A stretch of 64,000 nt of DNA, taken from positions 21,242,628 through 21,306,627 of the forward strand of contig CM022672.1 of the NCBI GenBank assembly GCA_012295275.1, written 5' to 3'. Positions within the stretch are counted from its first letter, which is position 1, and every line of letters begins with the position of its first letter. Positions 1 through 13,291 of the stretch are shown here, piece by piece. Under the pieces are notes generated by a model that did no database searches, was not told where the DNA came from, and was given only the letters and a program-made list of their open reading frames with translations. The stretch is from Chrysomallon squamiferum (Eukaryota > Mollusca > Gastropoda > Neomphalida > Peltospiridae). Both the position numbers and the translations under genes were made by a program.

Positions 1-240
1 CGTGTATTTATAATAAAAATTAATAATTTTTGATATTCTGTTATTGCGCATTTATTGGAAACTCGTTGAAGTGTTATGATACGGTTCCATAGGTATATTA
101 ACAGATTAGTAGTTCACTGAGGAGATTCATTTTTTTTTCTTTCTTTCAACATTTATTGGTTTTAAGATAATATTGGCTTAATGTTATAATTATGACTAAT
201 GATTTATAAACTATCGCATGACTGATATTTGAAGATAAAT

Positions 241-241
241 A

Positions 242-276
<35 letters not shown>

Positions 277-476
277 TATATATGTATGTATGTATATATA
301 TATATATATGTATTATATATGTATGTATGTATATATGGATGGATGGATGGATGATGGATGGATGGATGGATAGATATATTCATGTGTGTGTGTATTTTCT
401 TAATTACTGTGAACAAACAACCATAACATCATTAACGAATATATATTTTTTATTTTTATTTTTATTTAAATATTTT

Positions 477-523
<47 letters not shown>

Positions 524-525
524 TT
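241..525. repeat. Compound microsatellite (TG)n-(TA/TATG)n-(GGAT)n and (TTTA)n
   Basis: A TG run (about 242-266) passes into TA/TATG and then into GGAT units (about 336-372). After a short unique stretch an (ATTT)n tract covers about 475-525. Open reading frames across it are low-complexity artefacts. Confidence 0.95.
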
Positions 526-1631
526 GTTCTCTGTTTTTGTAGACGATAACTATATAAATAATAACTTAAAAGAATGATTTTCAGTTTCATTATAATACCC
601 AGCACAATAATGCCCCCTGCCCTTCCTTTGACCTTCTCAATTAATCTCTCTATCCATTTTAGAAATTCAGAATACACTTTGTCTTTTAAAGTAATTGCTT
701 TAACATCTCAAACTCTTTCGACTGGGAATTTGTGGATCCATATGTTTATTTTATTTTTTTCAGATAGTTTACATGTTTAAGTCAGGTTGTAATGAATGTC
801 CTGAAGTTAACTACATAATATTAATTCTTTGTTGTTATTTTCTAACGTACGAGGTGTTTATTTCATTTCGGTTATTGCTTTGGATTCACATGGTCAGAAT
901 CAAGGCAAGGTTAACTCCTCTTTATTTTATAATTGAAAATTCTATATGGATTCCTTTTTTCAAATTATGATTTAAAGATTTTGGGATACTTTTGTAATAA
1001 ATAAAAGAATGTCTTTGTTCTTTTGAGTTTGGTAATAAAAAAATATTTAACCTCACCCTTAGGGTCATATTCTGCTGTCAAAATTAAAATGTTCTTATTT
1101 TTAGACAATTACAGTGTGTAAATACGCTTTAATAAAATATTGAGTCCACGACATCCTATTTAATTTTTTCCAAAAAAAAAAGAAAAAAAAAAAAAAAAAG
1201 GAATTGCCCTCAACACTCACCCGAACATCGGTAAGCAATTTTAGCGAAGATATCACCGTGTAATTGTGTTTGTCAGCATGCAAAATATGCTCTTATTTGA
1301 GCGTTGTGACTACAGACTGAAAGCCAAGCGTTAATCGCACAAAGCGAAAGATGATGTCTGTTTTCATTTCATTAGAACCAGTTATGGATGCGTGCGCACA
1401 TTGACCGCGATATTTTTGTTAAACTACCATCCTCACACCCGCTTCTCTAAGCTGTTACTTTCGAATTAAGATGTAACAATGAGCTAAAGATTGTGACAGA
1501 AGTCTTCGAGTAATTCTTCTGGATTAAAAATGATGATGATCTTGAGTTCAAAATTCTGAGCACGTGCGTAGATGATGACGCTAATGTGAAGAAAATGCTT
1601 CATGAAAGGTCGGAATTTCCTCGCCTTGCCC

Positions 1632-1632
<1 letters not shown>
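526..1632. other. AT-rich intergenic sequence, no gene seen
   Basis: This is mostly unique AT-rich sequence with an A-rich tract near 1172-1200. Short reading frames here (60-68 codons) have no recognisable protein character and no splice context. I see no RNA gene. Confidence 0.6.
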
Positions 1633-1710
<78 letters not shown>

Positions 1711-1785
1711 TACTACTACTACTACTGCTACTGCTGCTGCTACTATTACTAGTATTGTTGTTGTTATTGTTGCTCCTGCTGTTTA
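1633..1785. repeat. (TTA)n-(TAC)n-(TGC/TTG)n trinucleotide compound repeat
   Basis: A nearly perfect TTA/ATT run of about 75 bases passes without a break into ACT, CTG and TTG triplets. The change looks like point-mutational drift of one triplet array. Poly-Ile/Leu frames across it are artefacts. Confidence 0.95.
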
Positions 1786-2081
1786 GTGTGAAATAAGAGA
1801 AGTGTAAAATATTTTTTCATAGACAAATATATATATATATATATATTAAATATTTTAAAAGCTGGGGAATAAAGAAATAATTCAGTATTGACAACCTTTA
1901 TATTGCAAAACATGCATATGAGTTACATTTTCGTGAGTTCTCTATCTTACAAAGTTTTAATTTATACACACTAGGAAATAAAGCAATAAAATGTTTTAAG
2001 ATAAAATTTAATATGCTGAACAAAAGAAATTAGGAACCATGGTATACTCGCTTAATTTTTTTGAAACAATGTGTTATGTTA

Positions 2082-2144
<63 letters not shown>

Positions 2145-2698
2145 AATCTAAATCAACATTAGTAATAAATTTTAGTCCACAGTAAAAAAAAACTTATTTT
2201 TCAAGTCACTGATTCATATCTCATGAATAAATATCGCCATTTCACTGGTAATAATATTTCATCATCCCTAATTTTTTCGTTCGGTATATTTTTATACTTT
2301 GAACTGACATTTAACTGTTTGAAATATAACATAGCAGCGATTAACATTATTTAGAGATCTTTTAGGTGTAATATTACAAAACCTGTTAAAACCATTCTGA
2401 TTATTTTTATTATTTTCTACTTTGTACAGATTTGCGAAATTTTTAATGGCGTCTCGAACATATTTGTGAGATATAAAACGTTAATTTTAATGAAAATAAT
2501 GTTTCAAAGATCAAAGAAAGGCAATGAAATGTATATTCAATCAGATTTTGTAACTGGTCTATATGATTTGATTGCGTGATATCAGTTGTGTTTTGGGTAT
2601 ATTTTTTTCTAATAATGAAATCCATTATTCTTTTTTTTTATGTGAATCATAACAATAACGCGAAGGTTTGTATCTTATTTTGTTCGCTCATTCTAACT
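1786..2698. other. AT-rich intergenic sequence with (AT)n and (AAAT)n tracts
   Basis: It contains a short (AT)n at about 1829-1848 and an (AAAT)n tract at about 2081-2145. The remaining sequence is unique and AT-rich with no recognisable gene. Confidence 0.6.
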
Positions 2699-2717
2699 AT
2701 ATGTGTGTGTGTGTTTA

Positions 2718-2764
<47 letters not shown>

Positions 2765-2771
2765 TATTTCT

Positions 2772-2808
<37 letters not shown>

Positions 2809-2810
2809 CG
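2699..2810. repeat. (TG)n followed by poly-T
   Basis: A TG run at about 2699-2760 is followed by a homopolymer T tract at about 2774-2808. Confidence 0.95.
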
Positions 2811-3043
2811 GTCTCTCATTAGTTATTATTTTTTGAAAATATTTTTACGTTGTAAAATCTGAAATTATAATTTCTGGTTAATGTATTATATGATCGATAC
2901 ATAGCATCGGTGTGTTTATCGTCTTCATCACAACAATGATCAATAATGTCATCTACACGGCTCTCAACAAAAGAAACAACAACATTTCAATGTTGTAGTA
3001 TTAGAAGTAGTAGTTTCATTACAAATAATAATAATCTCTTTTA

Positions 3044-3060
3044 ATATTATTATTATTATG

Positions 3061-3118
<58 letters not shown>
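3044..3118. repeat. Self-complementary (ATT)n/(ATA)n junction
   Basis: A short ATT array (about 3044-3059) abuts a longer ATA/AAT array (to about 3117). Adjacent complementary triplet arrays can fold into a hairpin or cruciform. Confidence 0.85.
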
Positions 3119-3121
<3 letters not shown>

Positions 3122-3239
3122 GAAGAAGAAGAAGAGCTACAACAATAACAAAAACAACAACAGCAACAATTACGAGAAAAAACTACAACAAAAACATAAT
3201 CTCCCAGTATTAGTTTCCCTTTTAATTCACAGGACTATT

Positions 3240-4070
3240 AATACATTGAACTATAAATACTGTCGAAATCAAATTTCACAGAAGAAAGCCTTGATATGTC
3301 ACCCGTGGCGGAGAGCTGATTGTCATTCGAGGCAATTCAGGTTTTCTCGAATTACTTATTAGCATCAAACACGGAGCTTTAAAAAGAAATTAGCCTCTAG
3401 ATGAGGGTCCGGGCCTTTTGGCGAACGAGTCCTGAAGCAGTTTCACGAAGGAGAATGTCATATGTAAACATCATATTGATGAAATAAAAACATGACTTTA
3501 AACAGATTACAGTCGCCCGTAACCATCAGTTCTAAATTGAAATTATGTTGCAGATGTTCTGTTAATAAATATTTCTTCTACGACTGATAACAATAACCGG
3601 AGTGAATGCGAAAAAAATGTTGTCAAAGTGAACGTTTGTTGTTGATTCTGTGGGTATTTGACAAGACTGCTCCATTGATACGCAACTTTAAATGCAAAGT
3701 ACGGACACGGAAATATGATCTTCCTTTTTACTGTTGGTACAAAAGAGCGTGCTCTCTCTTATAGATCTACTTCGTACTTATTACCATTTTCACAAATGCC
3801 CATACTTCGTTTTTATTGTCACGGCAAAGGTGTGATATATCAAAATATTTAATTATGCGCAGGTGCTTACTTAAGCCAATCAACAATGCTTCAAAGAAAC
3901 TTATGCGTTATCAACAACATTCTTGAAAAATTCGGCTTGAATGAATCTTAAGTTAAGGACAGGCAAGTTGTTTAAAATTAAGTTACTCGGAGATCTCTCA
4001 GTATAATTGTACCTCTTAAACGATAATAAAATAAAAAATATAATCTAAAGCTGACGATGTGGCCTAAAGC
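3240..4070. other. Unique-sequence island, candidate regulatory element
   Basis: This is complex, more GC-balanced sequence between microsatellites and carries no open frame of note. A forkhead-type TGTAAACA is seen at 3463-3470. It lies 5-6 kb downstream of Emx copy 1. The regulatory role is inferred from sequence texture and locus only; a decayed transposon or plain unique DNA is also possible. Confidence 0.3.
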
Positions 4071-4407
4071 TATCCAATAATTAAATTGTTTCGTTGTTGT
4101 AAAAGACGTTTTTTGCACAAAGTTAGCCACTCGACTCAAACCATATCCTTTGGCGGTTTCGTGAACGAATCAATGCCGTTTTTGTGTTGTCTGGGAATTC
4201 GAATGCAACTTAGTAGGTTTTGAGTAGTACCTGAAAACAAGTTCAAAGTGTGTATATGTGATACCTTTTGCACTTGAAGAACACAATCGTCTTCACAGAA
4301 TGTAATATTGATATTGTATTCATTAATCCCTTTATGAACGCACACGTTGTAAGTAAGAATGGTATTTTTCTTTTCTTTCCCATTTTGATGTTTAGAAATT
4401 TAAAAAA

Positions 4408-4530
4408 AAAATATATATATATATATATATAAATAAAAATTAGAGCGATCCAAACTTAATATAATAGGTGTGGACAATATTTAATTTTCAGTTATAAATA
4501 AGATAACAATAAATTAATATATATATATGC

Positions 4531-4627
<97 letters not shown>

Positions 4628-4710
4628 TATATGTATACTTATAAATACATACATACTTACCGCCATACATCCATCCATCCATCCATCCATTCATCCATCC
4701 ATCCATACAC
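4408..4710. repeat. (AT)n, (GA)n and (CATC)n microsatellite cluster
   Basis: There is an (AT)n at about 4408-4430, a long GA run of about 95 bases at 4530-4624, and (CATC)n at about 4664-4710. The Arg-Glu and Ser-Leu frames through it are artefacts. Confidence 0.95.
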
Positions 4711-5299
4711 ATAATTTTAATATTAAAGACAAGTATGAAAAACATCGAAAATAATTTAATACTGAAAATATAGAAATAAACTGTAAAAAACCCTCTCCTA
4801 TGAGTGGTAATCGAATGTTATTGTGACTAATTTCCTATGCATTGATTATGTAACAACATTTTGTGGAAAGTATCGTATAAATGCGTGTTTAGCATAAAAA
4901 AAGACAAAGAAAAAGACAAAAAAAAAAAAAAAAAAAAAAAAAATTTAAAAAAAATTGTTTTATCGAGGCTGGTTATTCGTCTTATTTATTTTTAATTTTT
5001 TCCAGTGGTCGTATTAATTATTATTTCATTTTTGTGTTTTTCTATTGTATTAAGAATCCTGCAATAATTCATCTGTTGTTTATTATTAATTAGTTATCGA
5101 ATTTTCATTGTTAAAAACATAAATAGTAGTAGTTGTAATAGTTGCAACTGTAATAAATAAATTAATAAATAAATATGATCATTAATGTACACAAAAGTAA
5201 AAAGAATTTGTTCAGACTCTGTCCTATAATAGTTATAATTTTCTATATTGTTATAAAATCATAGAAATACATTAATAATAAATAACTTTGTATTTAAAC
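4711..5299. other. AT-rich intergenic sequence with poly-A
   Basis: An A homopolymer lies at about 4918-4943 in otherwise AT-rich sequence. No gene or structured element is recognised. Confidence 0.6.
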
Positions 5300-6180
5300 A
5301 ATTTTCTTTTCCGTTTATTCTTTTATATTAGAGAGCAGATGCTAAGAACTGAACTCAGTACATAGCAAACATTAGCCACAGACAAATTCAAAGGCGACAA
5401 ATAGAGAGTGACCTCTGCAATACAAATCCGCGAATTTAACATTAGACGTAAAATTGCTTTTAATTCTAATCGTCTAACAGGAGTGAAATTGTCAAACAAT
5501 TCGTTCCTGTAATCCAGCAAACTAATGGCACGAAAAATACGTCACACTTATTTCAGTGGAGTCAATTTTATGGTGATATATGTTTTCCTTTCAATTTCGG
5601 GGCCTAAATTTGGATCCAGCTTGTAATGTACTTTGACAAATTGCCCCAAATGGTGGGATTTATTTCTCGTCCAAAAGACGCACTTTTTAATCAGCCCGTG
5701 CTGCGAGGGACCGTAAAGCAAAAGAGCCAGGGGATAAAGAGGACACTTAAACACAATGGGTCTTTGATTACTGCTAAATAACGATCAGTGAAAGGAAAAT
5801 ACAATTTGATGAAGGCGGTGGCTGTTTTTACAGAACTCGTTGCCACACAGTTTGGTAATTTGGGGGTGTTTCCGTAGCCCGAGGGCCGTGGGTTTTCATC
5901 GCTTCATAGCTTGTAATTAATACCGAGCCGAACATCAGGGAATATCTCGCGTATGTTTGATTGGTGGGTTACAGCACAGACTCGTACATTATGTCGACCA
6001 AACTGGCCAGAGTTTGTCTGAGTCACGACATCAGCTTTAGCGCTAAGAGGCAATGAAAGATCTTGTAAAGTAAATGTAACATAAGGATGGGTGATGATGT
6101 ATTAAGAATCACACTCTACCAGATGTTCGTCAGCGGATTAACGAGAATGGGAATAGTGAAATAAGATTAATGATCATGAT
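5300..6180. other. Unique-sequence island, candidate enhancer 3' of Emx copy 1
   Basis: About 0.9 kb of non-repetitive, GC-balanced sequence. Motif-like words include NK2-type CACTTAA (5744-5750) and TCF/LEF-type CTTTGAT (5762-5768). Short reading frames in it lack protein-like composition. It sits about 3 kb downstream of the Emx copy 1 stop codon. Assignment as an enhancer is inference. Confidence 0.35.
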
Positions 6181-7810
6181 GACAAATTTAAACGTTTATG
6201 CTCTTTTTATATTACGAATTTATCCATTATAACATGCTTGCACAACCATACACGTAGACACAGAAACACTCTCCTTAAGATCGATGTCTATACCAGTGTA
6301 ACAGACGTAGTATTTTATTTAATCAAAATGTTGTACTTATATTATTACAATATTACGAAGTTACTTTTTCATTTTCGTTTTAAGCAGTCAAAAGATTTGT
6401 TCGTGTTGTGTTGTGTTTGTTTTTTTGTTTTGTTTTTTTTTTTGTTGTTTTTTTTTTTGGGCTTTTTTTTTTTTTTATTCTTTATTATTATTTTTTTTCT
6501 ATCGCTTCGTGATTTGTATAGTTATACAATAATTAATATATAAAAAATATTTTGCAATTCGCTGACCATCTTGAATTTTCAAAATGTCTTCACAATAACT
6601 ACGAACATTTAAAAAGTATTTGTAAAATCATATGAATAAACTCGTATCATAACCTTTGATACTATAAATATTTAAAAAGAACACTTTATTAAACAGTGTG
6701 TTTCCTAGACTTTGTTAAATATATTCTGAATACATTCATGTTATGGTCCTGTATTGTGTAATTTTTTGCCTTACAATTAATAACAGCGACAAAAGAATAT
6801 AGTTTTAATATATTTTGGCGCTGCCATTTTTCTACAGTCGAGATCTTTAACCTGAAAATTACGTACAAAAAAACAAAAATACATCCATCAGTCCGCCATA
6901 TAAATCAGTCCGACCTCCAATTTAAAATGTTTTTGTAACAGTATTATTTTATTGTCATCCTTTATGATGGGCGATAATAGGTCACAATAAAAGTCTTTAT
7001 TATGCTAATTTATTTGTACTAACGCAAGTACATTTTAATTTATTTTCAATTTCTTGTTCCATTACTTCAGCATCTTTTTTCCGATTCATGTATATAATTA
7101 GATAGATATATATAAACTTGTGACATTTTAAGTTATAGTTTAATATTACCAAGCACCATAGATTTCTGTCAGTTTCGTAACGTAGATATTTTAAGTTTTA
7201 AAAACAATACACTAACAGTCTCATCCAGTTTCTTAATTAATGAATTCCATCAGGTGTTGGGAGAAAACAAATTTTTTTATGTCCTGCATCACTTCTCAGA
7301 TTTCTGTTTTATATATCGGTAACCTGTTACTGTATTTTAAATAGACGTAAACAGTCCTTAAATATTCAATGCACCTGACACATTTTCATTTATTACGAAT
7401 ATTTACATTTTAAAATTATTTTTAGTGGCTTTGTAATTACAGATGATATGCCCATATCTTTGCAACAGATATTTGAATCTCCCGAAACTGTCGCATCGAA
7501 ATGATTCATTAAGATTGTTTTACATAGATGATTGAGTCTTTAAAAAATAATAATTAAAATAAAATAAAATAGTAATTAAAAAAACAAAAACCTAAAAACA
7601 ACAACATCTATGTCTGTCAGTAACTATATATAAGTTAAATAAAATAAATAATAACTGTTATATATAATGCCATCATAGAGACAAAAATAAAACAATTAAT
7701 TTAGTCAATTTACATATGGTATCTATGAAATGTGGATCTAATTTCCTAATTTATTTGATTTATTTTAACTCAAATAATGTATGTTTCTCTCTTTCTCTTT
7801 CGGTGTGCGC

Positions 7811-7851
<41 letters not shown>

Positions 7852-8400
7852 TGTCTGTCTGTCTGTCTGTTTGTCTTAGGAGTGGTTGAAAATTCTCAGG
7901 TTAGGCGATTATATTATATTTACAGAATTTTTCAAAACTTTAAATTTCTTTTGTTTCCATTTTATAATGTTTTGTTATTTCTTGTTGCTTCTGTTTGTTT
8001 GTTTGTTTGTTCTTATTTGGTTTTGTTTGTGTTTTAGGTTTTCCAGTTCTAAGGATTTTAATTTGAATTTAAAATTGCTAAACTTAACACTTTTCTTTTC
8101 TTTCTACCAAAAATATATTCAGGTAAATGAATATTGTTGATCGTTGCTGTTGTTGTTTAGTTTAGTTTTGTTAAGTTTTATTTTTTTTTTAAATTTTTTT
8201 ATTTTTTTATTTATCTATCAATCGTCATCATCATTACTATTCACTGTAATTTTTGTTGTTGTTGTTCCCACTGTTGTCATTATTGTTATTAAATTAATAA
8301 TACTGAAGTCAAAGAAACTGAAATTAATTATCACTTGTGTATTATACAAATTATAAAAACAAATAATCAATAGAACCAGCAATACATTTATATTTTATTA
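6181..8400. other. AT-rich intergenic sequence with T-rich and (GT)n tracts
   Basis: It holds a T-rich, G-interrupted stretch at about 6411-6500 and a (GT)n followed by CTGT units at about 7812-7872. No gene is seen; the short Phe/Leu/Val-rich frames reflect T richness. Confidence 0.6.
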
Positions 8401-8933
8401 TTCATAACAAAATGTGGGCCACTGCCGCAGTACAGTTTCAAACGTCTCTCAACCACGATAAACACTATGCTGTAATGAGTGAAAATACACAGTTCAGTTT
8501 TTAGTAAGCACTTGTGTCCACAGGGTTACATCTCTCGATTAACCATTACAATGTAAAATAGCTGTGATTGTGATTGATGAATATGTCTTTTTCAGTGTTA
8601 TTACAAGTACCCATTAAAACTCGTTTTCGTTATAATATATAATTCACGACTGATGGGCACCGATCAGGTATTTAGGGAATTATTTTATTGTTTATGTCAT
8701 TTAGCCCACACTAGTTTGTATCTTCATAATTTAAAACATTAATAATAATAATAATAATATTTTTAAATTATTAAATTAAAGTTGGTATTAAGTGAGATCT
8801 TTCAAGTTGAAAAATCACAAAGCGACACGAAGAAAGAAAAAAAAAATACAAAATATGTCACCTATAATTTTTTTTTTTTTTTTTCTATGAAAGTCACAGT
8901 CGCCATGTGTTTTCTTGCTCTGTTTCAGTTGGT
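8401..8933. other. 3' flanking sequence of Emx copy 1
   Basis: Mixed unique sequence with a poly-T near 8870-8884. No coding region is recognised. Part of it may be transcribed as 3' untranslated region if the distal poly(A) signal is used. Confidence 0.4.
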
Positions 8934-8939
8934 TTTATT
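8934..8939 (-). terminator. Candidate distal poly(A) signal for Emx copy 1
   Basis: AATAAA on the minus strand (TTTATT on plus), about 290 nt past the stop codon. Its use is unproven. Confidence 0.3.
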
Positions 8940-9187
8940 GTGATGGTTTTTCTCTGAACCTTTTAGCAAAACATTTAGAGCGGCTTATTAAGTTACGTGA
9001 AACACAGTAACACCTGAATGAACAATCAAATAATTGTTCTTTTTGTGGTCGTCCAGGGATTCGTAAAGACAGTAAATGGCTATAATTAATGTTTAATATA
9101 GCACGTCTGAACAGCGCGGTTTCTACACAATTAGTTTGTCTTCAAATGATGAATGGTTTTGATTCTCTTGACGCTACTTTTCTCATT

Positions 9188-9193
9188 TTTATT
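9188..9193 (-). terminator. Candidate proximal poly(A) signal for Emx copy 1
   Basis: AATAAA on the minus strand within a T/A-rich stretch, only 37 nt after the stop codon, which would give an unusually short 3' UTR. Confidence 0.2.
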
Positions 9194-9229
9194 TTTAAAT
9201 TCGAATTTTTTTGTTTTCATCGGTCGGAT

Positions 9230-9433
9230 CTACTGTTTCAGTTCTGCTTCCGGGAATTTACTCGTTGCAACTTCGTCCTCTTCAGGAAAAAACTCACAGT
9301 TTTGATCATTGGCTGTTTCGCTGTCTGTATCATTGTCTGCAACGTCATCGCTATGTTGTGACGTCACGCTGACGTCCACCTCACCTCTCATCCGTTTGTC
9401 TTTTGTTCTTCGATTCTGAAACCAGACTTTGAC
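9230..9433 (-). CDS. emx: Emx copy 1, exon 3 (homeodomain helix 3 and acidic tail)
   Basis: Acceptor TTTCAG|GTC precedes V45 of the homeodomain. The exon reads [18 protein letters not shown], then a Ser/Asp/Glu-rich tail with SVTSQ, shared with copy 2. It ends in ELKQ and TAG at 9232-9230. It is 204 nt, 67 residues plus stop. Helix 3 carries the DNA-contacting Gln50, Asn51 and Arg53. Confidence 0.92.
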   Translation of the reverse strand, partial: VKVWFQNRRTKDKRMRGEVDVSVTSQHSDDVADNDTDSETANDQNCEFFPEEDEVATSKFPEAELKQ

Positions 9434-9819
9434 CTGAAATTAAGTTTAAGTTTTTAACGTTTAAATTATTACTTCCACATTATCAGTCAGTCAGTCATTT
9501 AAAAAACAAAACAAAATTTTAAAATCTGTTGAGTTGACCGTTTATTCATAATTAATCAGATTTTCTCGTTCTAGCCAATGGAATCCGGCTGGATTATGGG
9601 AAGCTGTTGAATAATAATTATATAAATGTACTTATAAAATATTCATTATAACTAATACATCTTTAAAGAATGAAGGAAATGCGCAGAAAACGTAAGTTCA
9701 TATATAAAATAGAGATATTCATATTTACTACTATAAACATACACTAAATAAATAGATTAAGTATATGCAAAAAAACAACATTAATAACAGCAACAACAAT
9801 AACAGTAAAAATAATAATA

Positions 9820-9860
<41 letters not shown>

Positions 9861-10992
9861 CAACATCATCTTTATTTATTTTAATTTTTTTTTTAAATGT
9901 TATTTCTTTGTTTATTTTTTTTAATTTTTTTTATTCATTCATTCATTCATTTAATAGCAGTCATATTTTTCTTTGCTTTCTGAAACTCACAACGAAATTA
10001 TTTTCAACATATTTTTAAAATTATGTTTTTATTTTGCTTTGAATATAAATAAATACCCAGCAATCAAAACTTTCCAAATTTAGTTGTGAAAAATCGTTCA
10101 TGAGAAAATATTCTACCATTACAAATAATCTCAAAAGGGCGAGTCGAGATTAACGATCAATACAGATTTTAGTTCACGTAATTACATCTGTATACCCGTG
10201 AAATAAAAAATACGATAATAAATAATGACATAAATAAGAAGGACTGAAAAATATCACTGTTTAACATGTCAACACTTAAGGCATGATTCCCTGAACGAAA
10301 GCAGCATTAAGAGCGGAACTGGAACTCTTTGCTTTCAGAAGATAACAATCGAGCGTTCATCCATAATCGCCAGCGATGCTTTAAGGGTAACTTTCCCTTA
10401 TCGAGCCGGCCACGTCCCATCAGACTGTGGTACAAGCGCAAAGACGGTTTAATAGTCCAATTATACACAAACAGGATATCCCTCTTGGTGCTTTGGCAAA
10501 AGGAAAACGAAGTTTTGATTTCGCTCTGGGGGTTTCGCGAAGATTAAAATAACAAGAGATACCGCGGCATTATCAAGTTGAATTGCTTCATTAAGCAGGT
10601 TTCGCGTAATCCGTGCAAGTTTTCATCCACTCATCAAGTTGTATGAAAACAAGCCTAACGCGGCCATAATAGCTTTATTAGATGTCGTCGCTCGAGGGTA
10701 CCTGGGCACATAAAAATGTGTGGATAGAGTTTCGAAGATACAAGAATGGTGACAAGGCGAATAAAATGAAAAAAATACAATGAAAAGCAAGGCCTGTTCG
10801 AAAAGTTTGTTAAACGTCTCGGACAACCACCAGAACAATGGTTAAAGAGTAACAAAAAAAAAAAACGAGAGAAATAGATGGAAAGATAATTAGAAATAAA
10901 TATAGAGAAATTCGATGAATAAACTGTAAAACTGAAGAAAAAAGAAGGAGAGATAAGCAGAGTGTTCGATTATGGATAGACTAATGGATGGA

Positions 10993-11026
<34 letters not shown>

Positions 11027-11060
11027 TAATAACAACAATTATTATTATTATTATTATTAT

Positions 11061-11095
<35 letters not shown>

Positions 11096-11564
11096 TGTAC
11101 TGGTGAAAATGTAAATGGACAGATAGTATAATAAGGAGATAAAACATAATTGGAGAAGGTTTCTAAATGCGTGTGTGAGAGAAAGAGAGAAAAAAACCCT
11201 TCAAAATTCATTATAAAAGAACCGGTTCATTTAATAGAAAACGTAATTTATGACTGTTAATGTATTTTATATTTAACTGTTTTTTTTGTTGTTGTTTTTT
11301 TTCAACATTAAAAAAATATAAAATTTAAACATTTTAGAATAAAAAATAAATAGAATTAAAAAAAAAATTGGGATTAGTTAATCACTTTTATATATAAAAA
11401 TAAAAGAAATGTCTGTATTTCATAGGGAAATTTAGATTTGCAAAATAATTAAGAAAAACAAATGTTTATTCGATATATTTAATTAACTTCAAGAAAATAT
11501 TTTCTTTTGCCGGCAATATTTCTTCTCTTATTTAATAGCGACTAACATTTTTTCCTCTATGTTT

Positions 11565-11595
<31 letters not shown>

Positions 11596-12285
11596 TTGTT
11601 GTTGCTGCTGCTGTTGTTGTTGTCATCATCTTCATTATCATCATCATTAGTGTTGTTGTTGTTGTTGCTGCTGCTGTTGTTGTAGTTGTTGTTGTTTCAT
11701 AAACCTTACTCTTCACTCCTCGCGTAATGAATCAGTTTATTTCTTCGTAATGGGAACCAAAAACGTGCCGATTACATATTTATTACATCACTATATTTTG
11801 TATTTTAATTTTGTTTATATCTGTTTCAACAGAAAAGTTTACACAAGTTAAAGGAATCGAACATAAAGTCAGTACAATTTTAATTTTAATTATATTTAAA
11901 ATTGACCTCTATTTCTATCAGTTGCAGCTTAAAGGTAAAATGAAGATTTGAACCAGAAAGCTATTGATTGTAGTGTCTTTCATATTAATTTTAATTATTT
12001 ACCATTTACCTGTGTTTCGGACAGTTGCAACTTAAATGCCAACTGTTTTCGTTCCTGCCCTACGACATAATGGTTTCTTTCAAAGGACTCTTCTAAATCC
12101 ATGAGCTGGGAGGGGGAGAATGCAGTTCTGTTCCTCTTTGGTTTTCTGTATGGATGGAAATAGAGACTGGGATGTGGACCCACTGAAAAAAGAAAATATT
12201 TTAATTAATTAAATACATTTACTATTAATATCTGCATATTTTCTATTTCTTTCATCATCATCATCAACATCAACATATTATTATT

Positions 12286-12322
<37 letters not shown>

Positions 12323-12539
12323 GTTGTTGTTGTTGTTTATTTTTCAGTCTATAATATAACTGGCTATAGAAGTCAATAAATGTGAAAAATAAAAATAAAT
12401 ATAACAACAACAAAAGCAACAATAATAATTTTAAAAAAAAATAAAAAAAAGCAAACTAACAAACACACCCAACAAGTTAAAAAGAAATGAAAGAAACCGC
12501 ACACACAAATCTACTATATACACATCTATCCATTTTTTT

Positions 12540-12592
<53 letters not shown>

Positions 12593-12774
12593 TTCGATTC
12601 TGTACGAAGGAAAGGTCCCGATATTAAGATGATCAGAAACTTATGTTTTCATTAATTTCATTATTACAAGAATAGAAATAATGGTGTCATATAAATTTAT
12701 CTAAATAATAGTAACGACAATGATGATAATGTTTATATCGTTGATTTTTCTTTATAAAGTAAATAAAGCGATAA

Positions 12775-12828
<54 letters not shown>

Positions 12829-13008
12829 TAAAAAATACATCTCTACAATATAATCCGTACATTAACTAATATTTATGATATCAACATTTATTTCAAGCAT
12901 GTTTAATTGCTTGGAACAAGATCAGCAAATTGTAAAATAGGTAATATTACGTATAATTAATTTGATAAATAAATATTTCTACCAGCCGCTTTTTTTTTCT
13001 TTTCTACG

Positions 13009-13078
<70 letters not shown>

Positions 13079-13259
13079 TGCTTTGTTTTGTTTTATTATG
13101 GATTTTACTTGTTGATAATGTTGTTGTTGTTTTATTAATTTATTAGAACGAAAAATTGCATTAAAGTGTATATGGCTAGAGAAAGATTGTGAACGTTCTG
13201 GTAAAAATCAATTACAAATTTAGTTTGCACTGAAAGAGAGGAATAATAATAATAATTAC

Positions 13260-13291
<32 letters not shown>

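Larger units (their letters stand above)
9434..12009 (-). other. Emx copy 1, intron 2 (2576 bp)
   Basis: Donor GTAAAT follows CAG at 12010, and the acceptor is TTTCAG before 9433. The phase-0 intron interrupts the homeodomain between residues 44 and 45. It contains (AAT)n repeats and a complex unique island (about 10080-10860). Confidence 0.9.

Noticed and set aside
12181-12183. Independent start of a short homeobox ORF at exon 2
   Set aside because: This frame opens at a splice acceptor, not at a real start codon; exon 1 supplies the N-terminus.
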